A model generated the notes under the pieces. That model did not search any database, had not been told where the DNA came from, and worked only from the letters and a program-made list of their open reading frames with translations. A stretch of DNA of 64,000 bases from Bradyrhizobium diazoefficiens (lineage in GTDB: Bacteria; Pseudomonadota; Alphaproteobacteria; Rhizobiales; Xanthobacteraceae). Position 1 is the first letter of the stretch, and the number at the start of each line of letters is the position of its first letter. The stretch covers positions 310,001 through 374,000 of the forward strand of contig NZ_JAFCJE010000001.1 in assembly GCF_018131185.1 (NCBI RefSeq), read 5' to 3'. The position numbers were made by a program, and so were the translations under genes. Of this stretch, positions 8,755-15,911 are shown one piece after another.

Positions 8755-9235
8755 TGCGTCGCCATCCCGGCCCATGGATAATGGGCGTTTCGCGATCGTC
8801 ACGATACGCGGGCGGGGTGGCGGTGGACGTGGAGCGCATCGGCGCGCCAGCAATCGCAGGGCGGGCTTTGCCCGTGAGCGGTTGAGCAGCGCGCACACGA
8901 CCGGTGCGGTCCGCGTACGGCAAAAGCGTGTCGTCCTGACGCCCGGGGTCTGTGCGTCAAGGCTTGCGGTGATGTCGCTGCCCGACCGGGCGTGCGCATC
9001 AGTCATCCGCAAGGCGACGGGGGCAATAGTGCATCGCTCCCCGGGGAGAGCACGCCATAAGCCGTCAAACCACTGCGCAGGGAAAGGCCGGGATGTCCAG
9101 GCTGCCCTGTATGCCGCTGTGCATCTATCTTCGCGCAATTTGCGCACAGCGGACCGCGGGTGCCAGCCGGCGCCCCGGCCTTCCCTGCGCCCTTTCCAAG
9201 GAAGGGGCGTCAAGAGAAGCACAGGACTCGGGCGT
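8755..9235. ncRNA. structured non-coding element with a long nested stem-loop
   Basis: The interval 8652-9326 has no convincing gene. Inside it GCGCAGGGAA-A-GGCCGGG (9075-9092) pairs with CCCGGCCTTCCCTGCGC (9174-9190), a 17-bp stem with one bulged A. Within the loop CCGCTGTGC (9114-9122) pairs with GCACAGCGG (9144-9152). From memory, closely similar sequence, including the flanking GGGGAGAGCACG and CATAAGCCGT stretches, recurs in Bradyrhizobium and Rhodopseudomonas genomes, where it is sometimes annotated as short hypothetical proteins. Whether it is transcribed, and from which strand, cannot be told here. Confidence 0.45.
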
Positions 9236-9326
9236 CATGCGCCGCGAGGCTGTAGGGGCGTGTCTTCGTAGCGGGGTGTCTTCGGTCTGGCATGGCCGCG
9301 CCACGCGAAGCCCAAAGGGCGAAGCG

Positions 9327-9411
9327 TGGTGCCCCTGGCCGGAATCGAACCAGCACTCCTTGCGGAACTCGATTTTGAGTCGAGCGCGTCTACCAGTTCC
9401 GCCACAGGGGC
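9327..9411 (-). tRNA. tRNA-Leu (anticodon CAA)
   Basis: An 85-nt cloverleaf on the minus strand. The acceptor is GCCCCTG/CAGGGGC, the anticodon stem CTCGA/TCGAG with loop CTCAAAA (anticodon CAA, reading UUG), and the T arm GCTGG-TTCGATT-CCGGC. There is a long variable arm as expected for leucine. CCA is encoded at 9327-9329. It decodes a rare codon in this GC-rich genome. Confidence 0.96.
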
Positions 9412-9568
9412 CCTCGGTCGGCCCTTGAAGGGAGCGTCGCGAAGCCGGCGGACTATAGCCATGGACAAAGCGGGGTCAACCCGCGCCAAAGTGATGCCCA
9501 GCGTTCTCGACAGCCGCATGGACCGGAGTTAGAGGCTTGGGGGCGCGACCCACCGGAAAGAGGCTGCC

Positions 9569-10111
9569 GTGACGATCCAGAGTGCCGCGATACCTGCGTT
9601 CAAGCCGGCCGCCGGCGGCGCCGCGCTGGCGGCCTCGCTGCTCGTCACGCTGATCGCGGCCGCGACCATCGCGGGCGCCTGGTTCTTCCAGCTCGTGCTG
9701 GAGATCTTGCCCTGTCCGCTCTGCCTCGAGCAGCGCTACGCCTATTATCTCGCGATTCCGCTCGGTGCGCTCACGGCGATTGCGGCGCGAAGCGGCGCGC
9801 CGCGGCCGTTGCTGCTGGCGGGGCTCGCCATCCTCGCGCTGGCGACGCTCGCCAATGCCGGTCTCGGCGCCTACCATTCCGGCGTCGAATGGGGGTTCTG
9901 GAAGGGGCCGACCGATTGCTCCGGTCCCGTCGTCAACCTCGGCAATGCCGGCGATCTTTTTTCGAGGCTCGACACCGTGAAGGTGGTGCGCTGCGACGAG
10001 GTGCAGTGGCGCTTCCTCGGCCTCTCGCTCGCCGGCTTCAACGTGCTGATCTCGCTCGCGATGGCCGCGATCGCCGCATGGGGATTCGTGGCGACGGCGA
10101 AGCGTGCCTAG
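9569..10111 (+). CDS. dsbB: disulfide bond formation protein DsbB
   Basis: A 180-residue inner-membrane protein with four helices (about 18-38, 55-72, 78-98, 150-172). The redox pairs are Cys49/Cys52 in CPLC and Cys117/Cys142 in the second periplasmic loop. The family reoxidises periplasmic DsbA and passes electrons to quinone. The start is GTG at 9569 behind GAGG. It is monocistronic as far as seen and converges on the AbrB-type gene. A DsbA-like protein gene lies 4 kb downstream and could be linked to it in function. Confidence 0.88.
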   Translation: MTIQSAAIPAFKPAAGGAALAASLLVTLIAAATIAGAWFFQLVLEILPCPLCLEQRYAYYLAIPLGALTAIAARSGAPRPLLLAGLAILALATLANAGLGAYHSGVEWGFWKGPTDCSGPVVNLGNAGDLFSRLDTVKVVRCDEVQWRFLGLSLAGFNVLISLAMAAIAAWGFVATAKRA

Positions 10112-10136
10112 CTGCCGTAGGTGCCCTAGGGTCAAA

Positions 10137-10155
10137 GGCGCGCTCTTCGCGCGCC
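10137..10155. terminator. hairpin between convergent genes
   Basis: GGCGCGC-TCTTC-GCGCGCC, a perfect 7-bp stem, lies between the dsbB stop and the stop of the minus-strand AbrB-type gene. There is no T tract, so intrinsic termination is uncertain. It may protect 3' ends of both transcripts. Confidence 0.4.
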
Positions 10156-10174
10156 CGACGAGAGTGGCGCTCTG

Positions 10175-11263
10175 CTAATCGTCCACGTCGTCCTGGGTGC
10201 GTCCGAACAGATGCACGATCCCCGGCGTCGCGATCGTCACGAACACGAAGCGCGACAGATGATGGGCGCCGACGAAGATCGGGTCGATGTGCAACGTCAG
10301 CGCCAGGGCCAGCATGGCGTCCATCGCCCCGGGCGCGAAGGCGACGACGACGTCGGAGAATTTGACCTGCGTGGTGAGTGCGACGATGCCGACGAAAATG
10401 GCGGAGACGGCGATCGCCACGGTAAACGAGCCCAGCGCCGCGTTGATGTGGCCGGCGAGCGTCTTGATCCGCATCCGCGCGAAACGGCTGCCGATCAGCG
10501 CGCCGATCCCGACCAGAGCCGCGCCGCGGCCCCAGTCCGGCAGGCCACCCTCGATCCAGCCGGCGCCATGCAGCACGCTGGAGGCGATCATGGCGCCGAA
10601 CATCCAGCTCGCCGGAAACCTGATCAGCCGCAGCAGAAGCGCTAGGGCCAGCGAGGCCGCGACCAGCTCCACGATGTCGAGCGGCGAGGCAATCGTCGTC
10701 GCCATCGGCGACGGCGCGGCAGAGGGGGCCACGCCTGCGAGCGCGAGCACCACCGGCAGTGCCGCGGTGAGGATGATGACGCGCATGGTCTGCACCACCG
10801 CGATGCCCGGCAGGTCGGCGCCGCGCTCAACCGCCAGGATCGTGATCTGCGACAGCGCGCCGGGGCTGCCGGCAAGGAAGGCCGAGGTGCGGTCCCAGCC
10901 ATGGATACGCTGGAGGTAATAGCTCGAGCCGAAGGTCGAGCAGAAGGTTGCGAGCGCAAGCAGGCCTATGGTGAGGGGATAGGCGCCGACCTGCTGAAGC
11001 AGATGGCGCGAGACCACCGAGCCCAGCGAAATGCCGAGCAGCACCAGCACGGCCTGGGTCAGCAGCGGCGGCAGCGACAATTGGCGACCGGCGATTGCGG
11101 CGATGGCGACCGCGATCATCGAGCCCGAGATCAGCCCGCCGGGAAGGCCGGCAAACAGAAACACCAGGCCGCCGGCGGTGCCGATGACGAGCGTCTCCGC
11201 CGCGCTCAAGATACTGGCGCGGCTCGGCCATTTGAACGGCAGGGAGGCGGTGATCTGCTTCAC
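10175..11263 (-). CDS. AbrB-type membrane protein (ammonia monooxygenase-like/transporter)
   Basis: A 362-residue polytopic membrane protein with about ten hydrophobic helices and two similar halves, each with a Gly-rich AGLPGGLISGSM-type or FPASWMFGAMIASSV stretch. This duplication matches the PF05145 family, historically misnamed AbrB or putative ammonia monooxygenase. It probably acts as a transporter or regulator of unknown substrate. The start is GTG at 11263 with AAGG just upstream. It stands alone. Confidence 0.78.
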   Translation of the reverse strand: MKQITASLPFKWPSRASILSAAETLVIGTAGGLVFLFAGLPGGLISGSMIAVAIAAIAGRQLSLPPLLTQAVLVLLGISLGSVVSRHLLQQVGAYPLTIGLLALATFCSTFGSSYYLQRIHGWDRTSAFLAGSPGALSQITILAVERGADLPGIAVVQTMRVIILTAALPVVLALAGVAPSAAPSPMATTIASPLDIVELVAASLALALLLRLIRFPASWMFGAMIASSVLHGAGWIEGGLPDWGRGAALVGIGALIGSRFARMRIKTLAGHINAALGSFTVAIAVSAIFVGIVALTTQVKFSDVVVAFAPGAMDAMLALALTLHIDPIFVGAHHLSRFVFVTIATPGIVHLFGRTQDDVDD

Positions 11264-11362
11264 GCCGCCTTATTGCAAATCGGCGAGAGGCGCACAATTG
11301 CAGGCTCGTCATGCCGCAATGCGCGCGCCTCGCCCTGATGCTCGTGGAGGATCGCGCGTGAC

Positions 11363-11671
11363 TTACTTCTTGTCGGCGGCAGGCGCGGTAGGGGCGGCAG
11401 GGGCGGCGGGCGCGGCAGGCGCCGCGGTGCCGGCCCTCGCCTGCTTCTTGCACTCGCGGCGGAATTTCTTGCGCTCCTTGCCCTTCAATCCCTTGGCGTC
11501 CGCCTGCCTGGAGCATTCGAGCGATTCCGCCGAGCGTTCCTTCGGCGCCTTCCTGTCGGCAATGGCGGCTGCATCGGGCTTGGTTGCCGGCGCGGCGGTC
11601 TGCGCGAAGGCGGCGCCGCTGGCGAGGAGGGAGGCGAGAGCGACGGCGGCGAGGCGGGACGTGAAGGTCAT
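11363..11671 (-). CDS. PsiF-repeat secreted protein
   Basis: A 102-residue protein with a signal peptide (residues 1-23, cleavage after AFA) and one PsiF-type repeat around 53-80: LECSRQADAKGLKGKERKKF followed by the second Cys. An Ala/Pro-rich tail ends in APAADKK. PsiF is a phosphate-starvation-inducible small periplasmic protein in enterics; the role here is unknown. The signal peptide fixes the start at 11671. Much longer upstream reading in this frame is not credible. Confidence 0.7.
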   Translation of the reverse strand: MTFTSRLAAVALASLLASGAAFAQTAAPATKPDAAAIADRKAPKERSAESLECSRQADAKGLKGKERKKFRRECKKQARAGTAAPAAPAAPAAPTAPAADKK

Positions 11672-11872
11672 GTGTTGCACTCTGCTTGCGAGAATTACGA
11701 AGGGCTGCGAACGTCGGCTCGCGTTGCTGAACGCGACATGAATGATGAGAACAACTCGATCACTATATTTTGCCGGCCTAATGCATCGCATCCTTGTCGC
11801 AAGCGGCCGGCACGCTAGGATAGCAATGTTCGTTTCACTTCCGTCGAGGAAGACCAAGGAGGAGAACCAGGG

Positions 11873-12364
11873 ATGACCGTTCAATCGAAACTGTTGTGTG
11901 TGATCGCAGCGTCGGGCGTCGTTGCATTCATGGCGAGCGCGCCGGCGCAGGCGCTGACCTCGCAGGAATGCAGCGCGAAATATCAGGCGGCCAAGAAGGA
12001 CGGCTCGCTCGGCACCATGAAGTGGAATGATTTCCGCAAAGCTCAGTGCGGTGCCGACGCAACGCCCGCGGCTGCGCCTGCCGCGGCGGCTCCGGCCGCG
12101 CCCGCGGCTCCCGCCGAGCCGAAGCAGGCGAAGAAGGAGGCCGCGCCCGCCGCCGCACCGGCGCTGCCGGCCGGTCCGGCGATCTATCCGAACGCGGTCG
12201 ATCCGAAATATGCCAAGGAGACCGCCGGCAAGGCCCGCCTGCACACCTGCGTCGATCAGTACAACGCCAACAAGACCACCAACGCCAATGGCGGCTTGAA
12301 GTGGATCCAGAAGGGCGGCGGCTATTACAGCGAATGCACCAAGAAGCTGAAGGGCGCCGCCTGA
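11873..12364 (+). CDS. secreted hypothetical protein with Ala/Pro-rich linker
   Basis: A 163-residue protein: a signal peptide (1-28, cleavage after AQA), then a short domain TSQECSAKYQAAKKDGSLG with a WNDFRKAQC partner. A ~45-residue Ala/Pro/Lys linker follows, then a C-terminal domain with HTCVDQYNANK and YYSECTKKLKG. Each domain has a Cys pair. GGAG lies ahead of the ATG at 11873. Function is unknown. It ends at a well-formed terminator hairpin. Confidence 0.65.
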   Translation: MTVQSKLLCVIAASGVVAFMASAPAQALTSQECSAKYQAAKKDGSLGTMKWNDFRKAQCGADATPAAAPAAAAPAAPAAPAEPKQAKKEAAPAAAPALPAGPAIYPNAVDPKYAKETAGKARLHTCVDQYNANKTTNANGGLKWIQKGGGYYSECTKKLKGAA

Positions 12365-12388
12365 GCTCGGGTCCAACGCGACAATGCG

Positions 12389-12413
12389 ATGGCCGGAGTT
12401 GAGCTCCGGCCAT
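12389..12413. terminator. hairpin terminator between convergent genes
   Basis: ATGGCCGGAG-TTGAG-CTCCGGCCAT, a perfect 10-bp stem with TT following on the plus strand. It lies 25 bp after the secreted protein gene and 18 bp before the stop of the TetR gene, so it can serve both. Confidence 0.65.
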
Positions 12414-12431
12414 TTCTCGCAAGCCAATCGC

Positions 12432-12980
12432 CTAGTCGAGCAGCTTTTCAGCCGACTTCGCCACCAGTTGCGCCCGCTTTCGCGGGCCGCGCTCGACGAA
12501 CAAGAGGCTCTGGCCGAAGATGAAGCAGTAGAACAGGAAGGCCTGCGCCTCGGCCTCCTCGGCTGCAAGCCCGGTCGCGCGATAGAGTTCGGCGACGTGC
12601 TTGAGCCGCGCGGCATCCACGCCTGCCACCGCGGCCGCAGCGTTCTCGTCCGAACGAGCCCATTGCCGGATCGCGAGCTCGATCGCCATGGCTTCCGGAT
12701 TGAGCCGCTCCGAATAGAGCTGGATTACCGCCTTCAGCCGTTCGCGGGGCTCCTGGCCGTCGAGGCGAGTCTGTTGTGCAATCGAGGCTGCGCGCCCCTC
12801 GCGCCAGCGTTGCAGCATGGCATCGAGCAGCGCGGCGCGGTCGGCGAAGCGGCGGTAGAAGCCGCCCTTGGTGACGCCGAGGCTCTTGGCGAGCACCTCG
12901 ACCCTGACACCCTCGACCCCCGAGCGGGCGAGCTCGGCAAACCCCGCCTCGACCCAGACATCGCCCTTGCCGTCGCTCAT
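12432..12980 (-). CDS. TetR-family transcriptional regulator
   Basis: A 182-residue regulator. The N-terminal TetR helix-turn-helix (about 8-50) includes VEVLAKSLGVTKGGFYRRFADRAALL in the usual order, with the recognition-helix core GVTKGGFY. The C-terminal half is an all-alpha ligand domain with aromatic-rich FLFYCFIFGQSLLF. It is divergent from the thioesterase pair, and two matching dyads lie in the shared upstream DNA, so it very likely represses itself and that operon. The ligand may be an acyl-CoA or a related hydrophobic compound, inferred only from context. Confidence 0.87.
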   Translation of the reverse strand: MSDGKGDVWVEAGFAELARSGVEGVRVEVLAKSLGVTKGGFYRRFADRAALLDAMLQRWREGRAASIAQQTRLDGQEPRERLKAVIQLYSERLNPEAMAIELAIRQWARSDENAAAAVAGVDAARLKHVAELYRATGLAAEEAEAQAFLFYCFIFGQSLLFVERGPRKRAQLVAKSAEKLLD

Positions 12981-13003
12981 GAAGGAAGCCTCGCCAATTC
13001 TTG

Positions 13004-13017
13004 ATACGGTGCCGTAT
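13004..13017. promoter_or_regulatory. TetR operator 1
   Basis: ATACGG-TG-CCGTAT, a perfect 6-bp dyad, lies 24 bp upstream of the tetR start. It shares the pattern ATACGnTnCCGTAT with operator 2, which is 35 bp away centre to centre. The pair in a divergent promoter next to a tetR gene is the basis for the call. Confidence 0.65.
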
Positions 13018-13036
13018 TGCTAGCGCGGCGGCGCCC

Positions 13037-13054
13037 TGATACGCTACCGTATCA
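13037..13054. promoter_or_regulatory. TetR operator 2
   Basis: TGATACG-CTAC-CGTATCA, a perfect 7-bp dyad, lies 41 bp upstream of the plus-strand start at 13095. Twelve of the 14 core positions match operator 1. Confidence 0.68.
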
Positions 13055-13094
13055 AGAAGCCGCCAAAGGGCAGAACAGAGCGGGAGGAATTGCG

Positions 13095-13250
13095 ATGGAG
13101 CGAGAGGCGCCCTATCGCGGCACGGTCTATCCGTGGCAAAGCGATATTGCCGGCTTGCACATGGATCGCAGCCAGCGCAGCTCCGCACCGTTCGTCGACG
13201 CCATCCGCGAAATTGCGTTGCGGCACCTTGCCGAAGTGGTTGAGGTGTAG
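13095..13250 (+). CDS. 51-residue protein, possible remnant of a 4HBT-type thioesterase
   Basis: A short frame with a good ribosome site (GGGAGGAATTGCG before the ATG at 13095), ending 3 bp before the PaaI-like gene. The opening PYRGTVYPWQSD resembles the N-terminus of rhizobial hotdog thioesterases as I remember them (YPW followed by a Cys/Asp-His stretch). The following residues do not continue that domain, so it could be a truncated gene. It could also be a real leader protein of the operon. Confidence 0.5.
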   Translation: MEREAPYRGTVYPWQSDIAGLHMDRSQRSSAPFVDAIREIALRHLAEVVEV

Positions 13251-13253
13251 GCC

Positions 13254-13697
13254 ATGGCCGCGTTCGAGCCGAAGAATCCGGGGTATCGCGCGGCTGCCAT
13301 TGCCTTGTTCGACGGTCAACCGGCGATGCGCACGCTCGGCATCGTGATCGTCCGCCTTGCGCCGGGCGAGGTCGAATTGGCAATGCTGCATTCGCCGGCC
13401 TTCACGCAACAGAACGGGTTCGTCCATGCCGGCATCATCACGGCAGGCCTGGATAATGCCTGCGGTGTTGCCGCATTCACCCTGATGCCATCAGAGGCGG
13501 ATATCCTCACCGTCGAGTTCAAGACCACGCTGCTTGCGCCCGCCCGCGGCGAACGCTTCGTCTTCAAGGCCGAGGTGGTCAAGCCCGGCCGCACGCTGAC
13601 CTTCTGCGAGGCCAAGGCCTTTGCCGAGCACGAGGGCAAGACCGCGCTGATCGCCACCATGACCGGGACGCTGATGGCGATGGTGCCCCGCGCCTAG
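13254..13697 (+). CDS. PaaI-family hotdog thioesterase
   Basis: A 147-residue single hotdog domain. QQNGFVHAGIITAGLDNACG (about 49-68) is the PaaI/YbgC signature, with the long helix following. TVEFKTTLLAPARGE and LTFCEAKAFA form the sheet core. The family hydrolyses acyl-CoA thioesters, and the Asp of GLDNACG sits where the catalytic acid is expected. It is the second gene of the TetR-flanked unit. The substrate is unknown; regulation by the divergent TetR is likely. Confidence 0.82.
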   Translation: MAAFEPKNPGYRAAAIALFDGQPAMRTLGIVIVRLAPGEVELAMLHSPAFTQQNGFVHAGIITAGLDNACGVAAFTLMPSEADILTVEFKTTLLAPARGERFVFKAEVVKPGRTLTFCEAKAFAEHEGKTALIATMTGTLMAMVPRA

Positions 13698-13795
13698 CAC
13701 GCGATGACATCGTGCCCGCGACACTCTATATGAACGGTAACAACTCCCGGTCCCGAACCGTATTTGCGAAAGATGGGACCGAAACGGGACGAGAT

Positions 13796-14455
13796 ATGGC
13801 TGAATCTGGGAATAAGGGCCTGGTGCCGACGCGGCGCGCGGCGCTGACACTGATCGGGGCGGGCGTCCTGGCGGCAGGCCGCATCACCTCGGCACGGGCA
13901 GCCGCCGAAAATGACGAGGTGCTGACCGAAGCCAAGGTGCTGCGCGACCCTGATACGCCGGTCGCCGGCAATCCGAATGGTAACATCACCATCGTCGAAT
14001 GGTCCGACTACAATTGCCCCTATTGCCGCAAGCTCGAGCCCGAGCTGCGCCAGGTCGTCCAGGACGACGGCAAGGTGCGGTTGGTGATGAAAGACTGGCC
14101 GATCCTCGGGCCGGTCTCGGTCACGGCCGCGAGGAGCGCGCTCGCTGCGAAATTCCAGGACAAGTACCACCCGGCCCATGACGCCTTGATAGGCGTCAGC
14201 TCACGCCTGACCGAGCCGCGCATCAACGAGCTCCTCGCGGCCGCCGGCGTCGACATGGATCGCCTGAAACGCGATCTTGCCGGCCGTGGCAGCGACATCG
14301 ACGCCCTGCTCAAGCGCAACAACGAACAGGCCGAAGCCTTCGGTTTCCGCGGCACCCCATCCTTCATCGTCGGCAAGTACCGCGTCCCCGGCGTGCTCAG
14401 CATGACCGAGTTCGAGCAGGTCATCGCCGATGCCCGCAAGGCCAAGATGAACTGA
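13796..14455 (+). CDS. DsbA-family thiol:disulfide oxidoreductase (exported)
   Basis: A 219-residue thioredoxin-fold protein with an N-terminal twin-arginine-like signal (PTRRAALTLIGAGVLAAG) and cleavage near residue 36. The active site is CPYC (Cys74, Cys77) in WSDYNCPYCRKLE. The helical insertion follows, and the cis-Pro is in FRGTPSFIVG. This matches the BdbD/DsbA-like group. The ATG at 13796 has a GGGACGAG ahead. The upstream reading to 13712 is unlikely. It ends at a strong terminator. Confidence 0.85.
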   Translation: MAESGNKGLVPTRRAALTLIGAGVLAAGRITSARAAAENDEVLTEAKVLRDPDTPVAGNPNGNITIVEWSDYNCPYCRKLEPELRQVVQDDGKVRLVMKDWPILGPVSVTAARSALAAKFQDKYHPAHDALIGVSSRLTEPRINELLAAAGVDMDRLKRDLAGRGSDIDALLKRNNEQAEAFGFRGTPSFIVGKYRVPGVLSMTEFEQVIADARKAKMN

Positions 14456-14484
14456 CGCGCAGCGTTGGTCGTAGCCAACGCAAA

Positions 14485-14512
14485 GGCGCCGCCGCGGATC
14501 CGCGACGGCGCC
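14485..14512. terminator. strong GC hairpin between convergent genes
   Basis: GGCGCCG-C-CGCGG-AT-CCGCG-A-CGGCGCC, a 12-bp stem with one mismatch, lies between the stops at 14455 and 14533. A second smaller stem, CGTTGG/CCAACG, precedes it. Probably bidirectional. Confidence 0.6.
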
Positions 14513-14532
14513 TCATTCATGATACGGCCTCG

Positions 14533-14739
14533 TTACTTCGACGAGATCCGGACCCAGTCCTTGTGCGCGCGATCGCGCAGCGCATCCCAATCCGCCTTTG
14601 CCACGTCCCAGTTCACGATGGTGCGGTTGGCGGCCGCCACCTCGCCCTTGGCGACCGATGACGTCTGCATGGAATCATAGACGTAGACGCCGCCCGCAAG
14701 CAGCAGCGCGCCCAGGATCATTCCGAAAAAAGTACGCAT
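14533..14739 (-). CDS. small single-pass membrane protein
   Basis: A 68-residue protein. A short N-terminal stretch and one hydrophobic helix (about 4-21, FFGMILGALLLAGGVYVY) are followed by a ~45-residue soluble tail rich in Trp, Asp and Lys. The ATG at 14739 has a perfect GGAGG 5 nt before it, which decides the start. Function is unknown. It lies close downstream of the minus-strand esterase gene but separated by ~80 bp. Confidence 0.65.
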   Translation of the reverse strand: MRTFFGMILGALLLAGGVYVYDSMQTSSVAKGEVAAANRTIVNWDVAKADWDALRDRAHKDWVRISSK

Positions 14740-14819
14740 GGTAACCTCCGGTGACCGGCAATAACGTCGGCGCGATATGATGGTTCCCCGGCAGTGCGGC
14801 GCCGATAGGGAGGAGTTGT

Positions 14820-15890
14820 TCATCCCGCATTCAGCCACTGCATCAGCTCCGCATTGATCTCGCGCGGATAGGTGTGGCTGAGGTCGTCGATCTCGCGATA
14901 GCTGACATCGGCGCCGGCCGCTGCGAGCGCCGCCTGCGTCTGGCGCGCGGTCTGCACGGGAAACATCCAGTCCAGCTTGCCGTGGGTGATGAAGACAGGC
15001 AGCCCCTGCAGGCGCGTGGCGTCGGCCATCTCCGCCATCAGCGGATGGAAGGTTGCGGACACCGGCGCCAGATGGGTAAAGGGCGAGGCGCCGTCGAGCC
15101 CGCTGACGTAACAGAAGGTGCCGCCGTCGCTCATGCCGGTCAGCAACATGCGCGAGGCGTCGAAGGTCCAGCGGCTGCGCACGGTCTCGAGGATACGCAT
15201 GAGATTGGGCGTGTCGGCATCATCACCCATCAGCGCCCAGGTCGGGCCGGTCGCGGTCGGCGCCACCAGGATCGCGCCGAGGCTGCGGGCATCGCGCAGC
15301 CAGCTCCACAGAAAGCCGCGTCCGTTGCCGCTGCCGCCATGCAGCGCCATCACCAGCGGCATGGCGCGACCTGGCGTGTAATATTCGGGCACGTAGACCG
15401 AGAAGCCGCCGCGGCTGCCGGGCTCGTTGTGATCGTGGAAGATGCCTGCCTGCTCGCTTGCACCGACTTCCAGCCGCGACAACAGGTCCGCATTTTCGCG
15501 ATTGGCGGTGTTGAGAAAGAAGCTGCTCACCGGCGGAAACTGCGGCGCCAGCGGATAGAGCGCCTCCTGTGCGCGCGGCAGGTGGCGCAGCGCGCGGAAG
15601 ACCGCGACGAGATCGCCGTTGCCGCGCTCGACCTCGCGGATGCCGGCAAAGGCGGCGAGCGTCTCGTCGCAGGCCCGATCCAGTCGCTCGCGCAGGCCGG
15701 CGAACTGCTCCGGCCAATCTCCGATCGCAGTGCGTGCGGCTCGAAGCGCCTCGTCCGGCGCGCCGATTGCGTTCATGACGGAGGCAAAGGCCGGCGGATG
15801 CAATTGCCTTTGGAAAAATCCAAGCGCTTCCAGCGCGTTGAGCAGCGGCGGCAGCACGGCCACGATGTCGTCCACAACGGCCTCGGTCAT
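14820..15890 (-). CDS. phospholipase/carboxylesterase-like alpha/beta hydrolase
   Basis: A 356-residue protein. The first ~140 residues are helical and unassigned. An alpha/beta hydrolase core follows from about 155: ALHGGSGNGRGF (oxyanion region), the nucleophile elbow TGMSDGGTF, the acid in THGKLDWMFP, and His in DDLSHTYP. This resembles the PHB-depolymerase/phospholipase-carboxylesterase group. No signal peptide is seen. It is 21 bp downstream of the HtrA-like gene on the same strand, so the two are probably co-transcribed. Confidence 0.78.
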   Translation of the reverse strand: MTEAVVDDIVAVLPPLLNALEALGFFQRQLHPPAFASVMNAIGAPDEALRAARTAIGDWPEQFAGLRERLDRACDETLAAFAGIREVERGNGDLVAVFRALRHLPRAQEALYPLAPQFPPVSSFFLNTANRENADLLSRLEVGASEQAGIFHDHNEPGSRGGFSVYVPEYYTPGRAMPLVMALHGGSGNGRGFLWSWLRDARSLGAILVAPTATGPTWALMGDDADTPNLMRILETVRSRWTFDASRMLLTGMSDGGTFCYVSGLDGASPFTHLAPVSATFHPLMAEMADATRLQGLPVFITHGKLDWMFPVQTARQTQAALAAAGADVSYREIDDLSHTYPREINAELMQWLNAG

Positions 15891-15911
15891 CGTGGATCCC
15901 TCAGCGTGGAC

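Noticed and set aside
8774..9271. 165-codon frame on the plus strand in the gap before tRNA-Leu
   Set aside because: It runs through the large nested stem-loop and is Arg/Gly-rich without a family. The sequence is better explained as a structured non-coding element.
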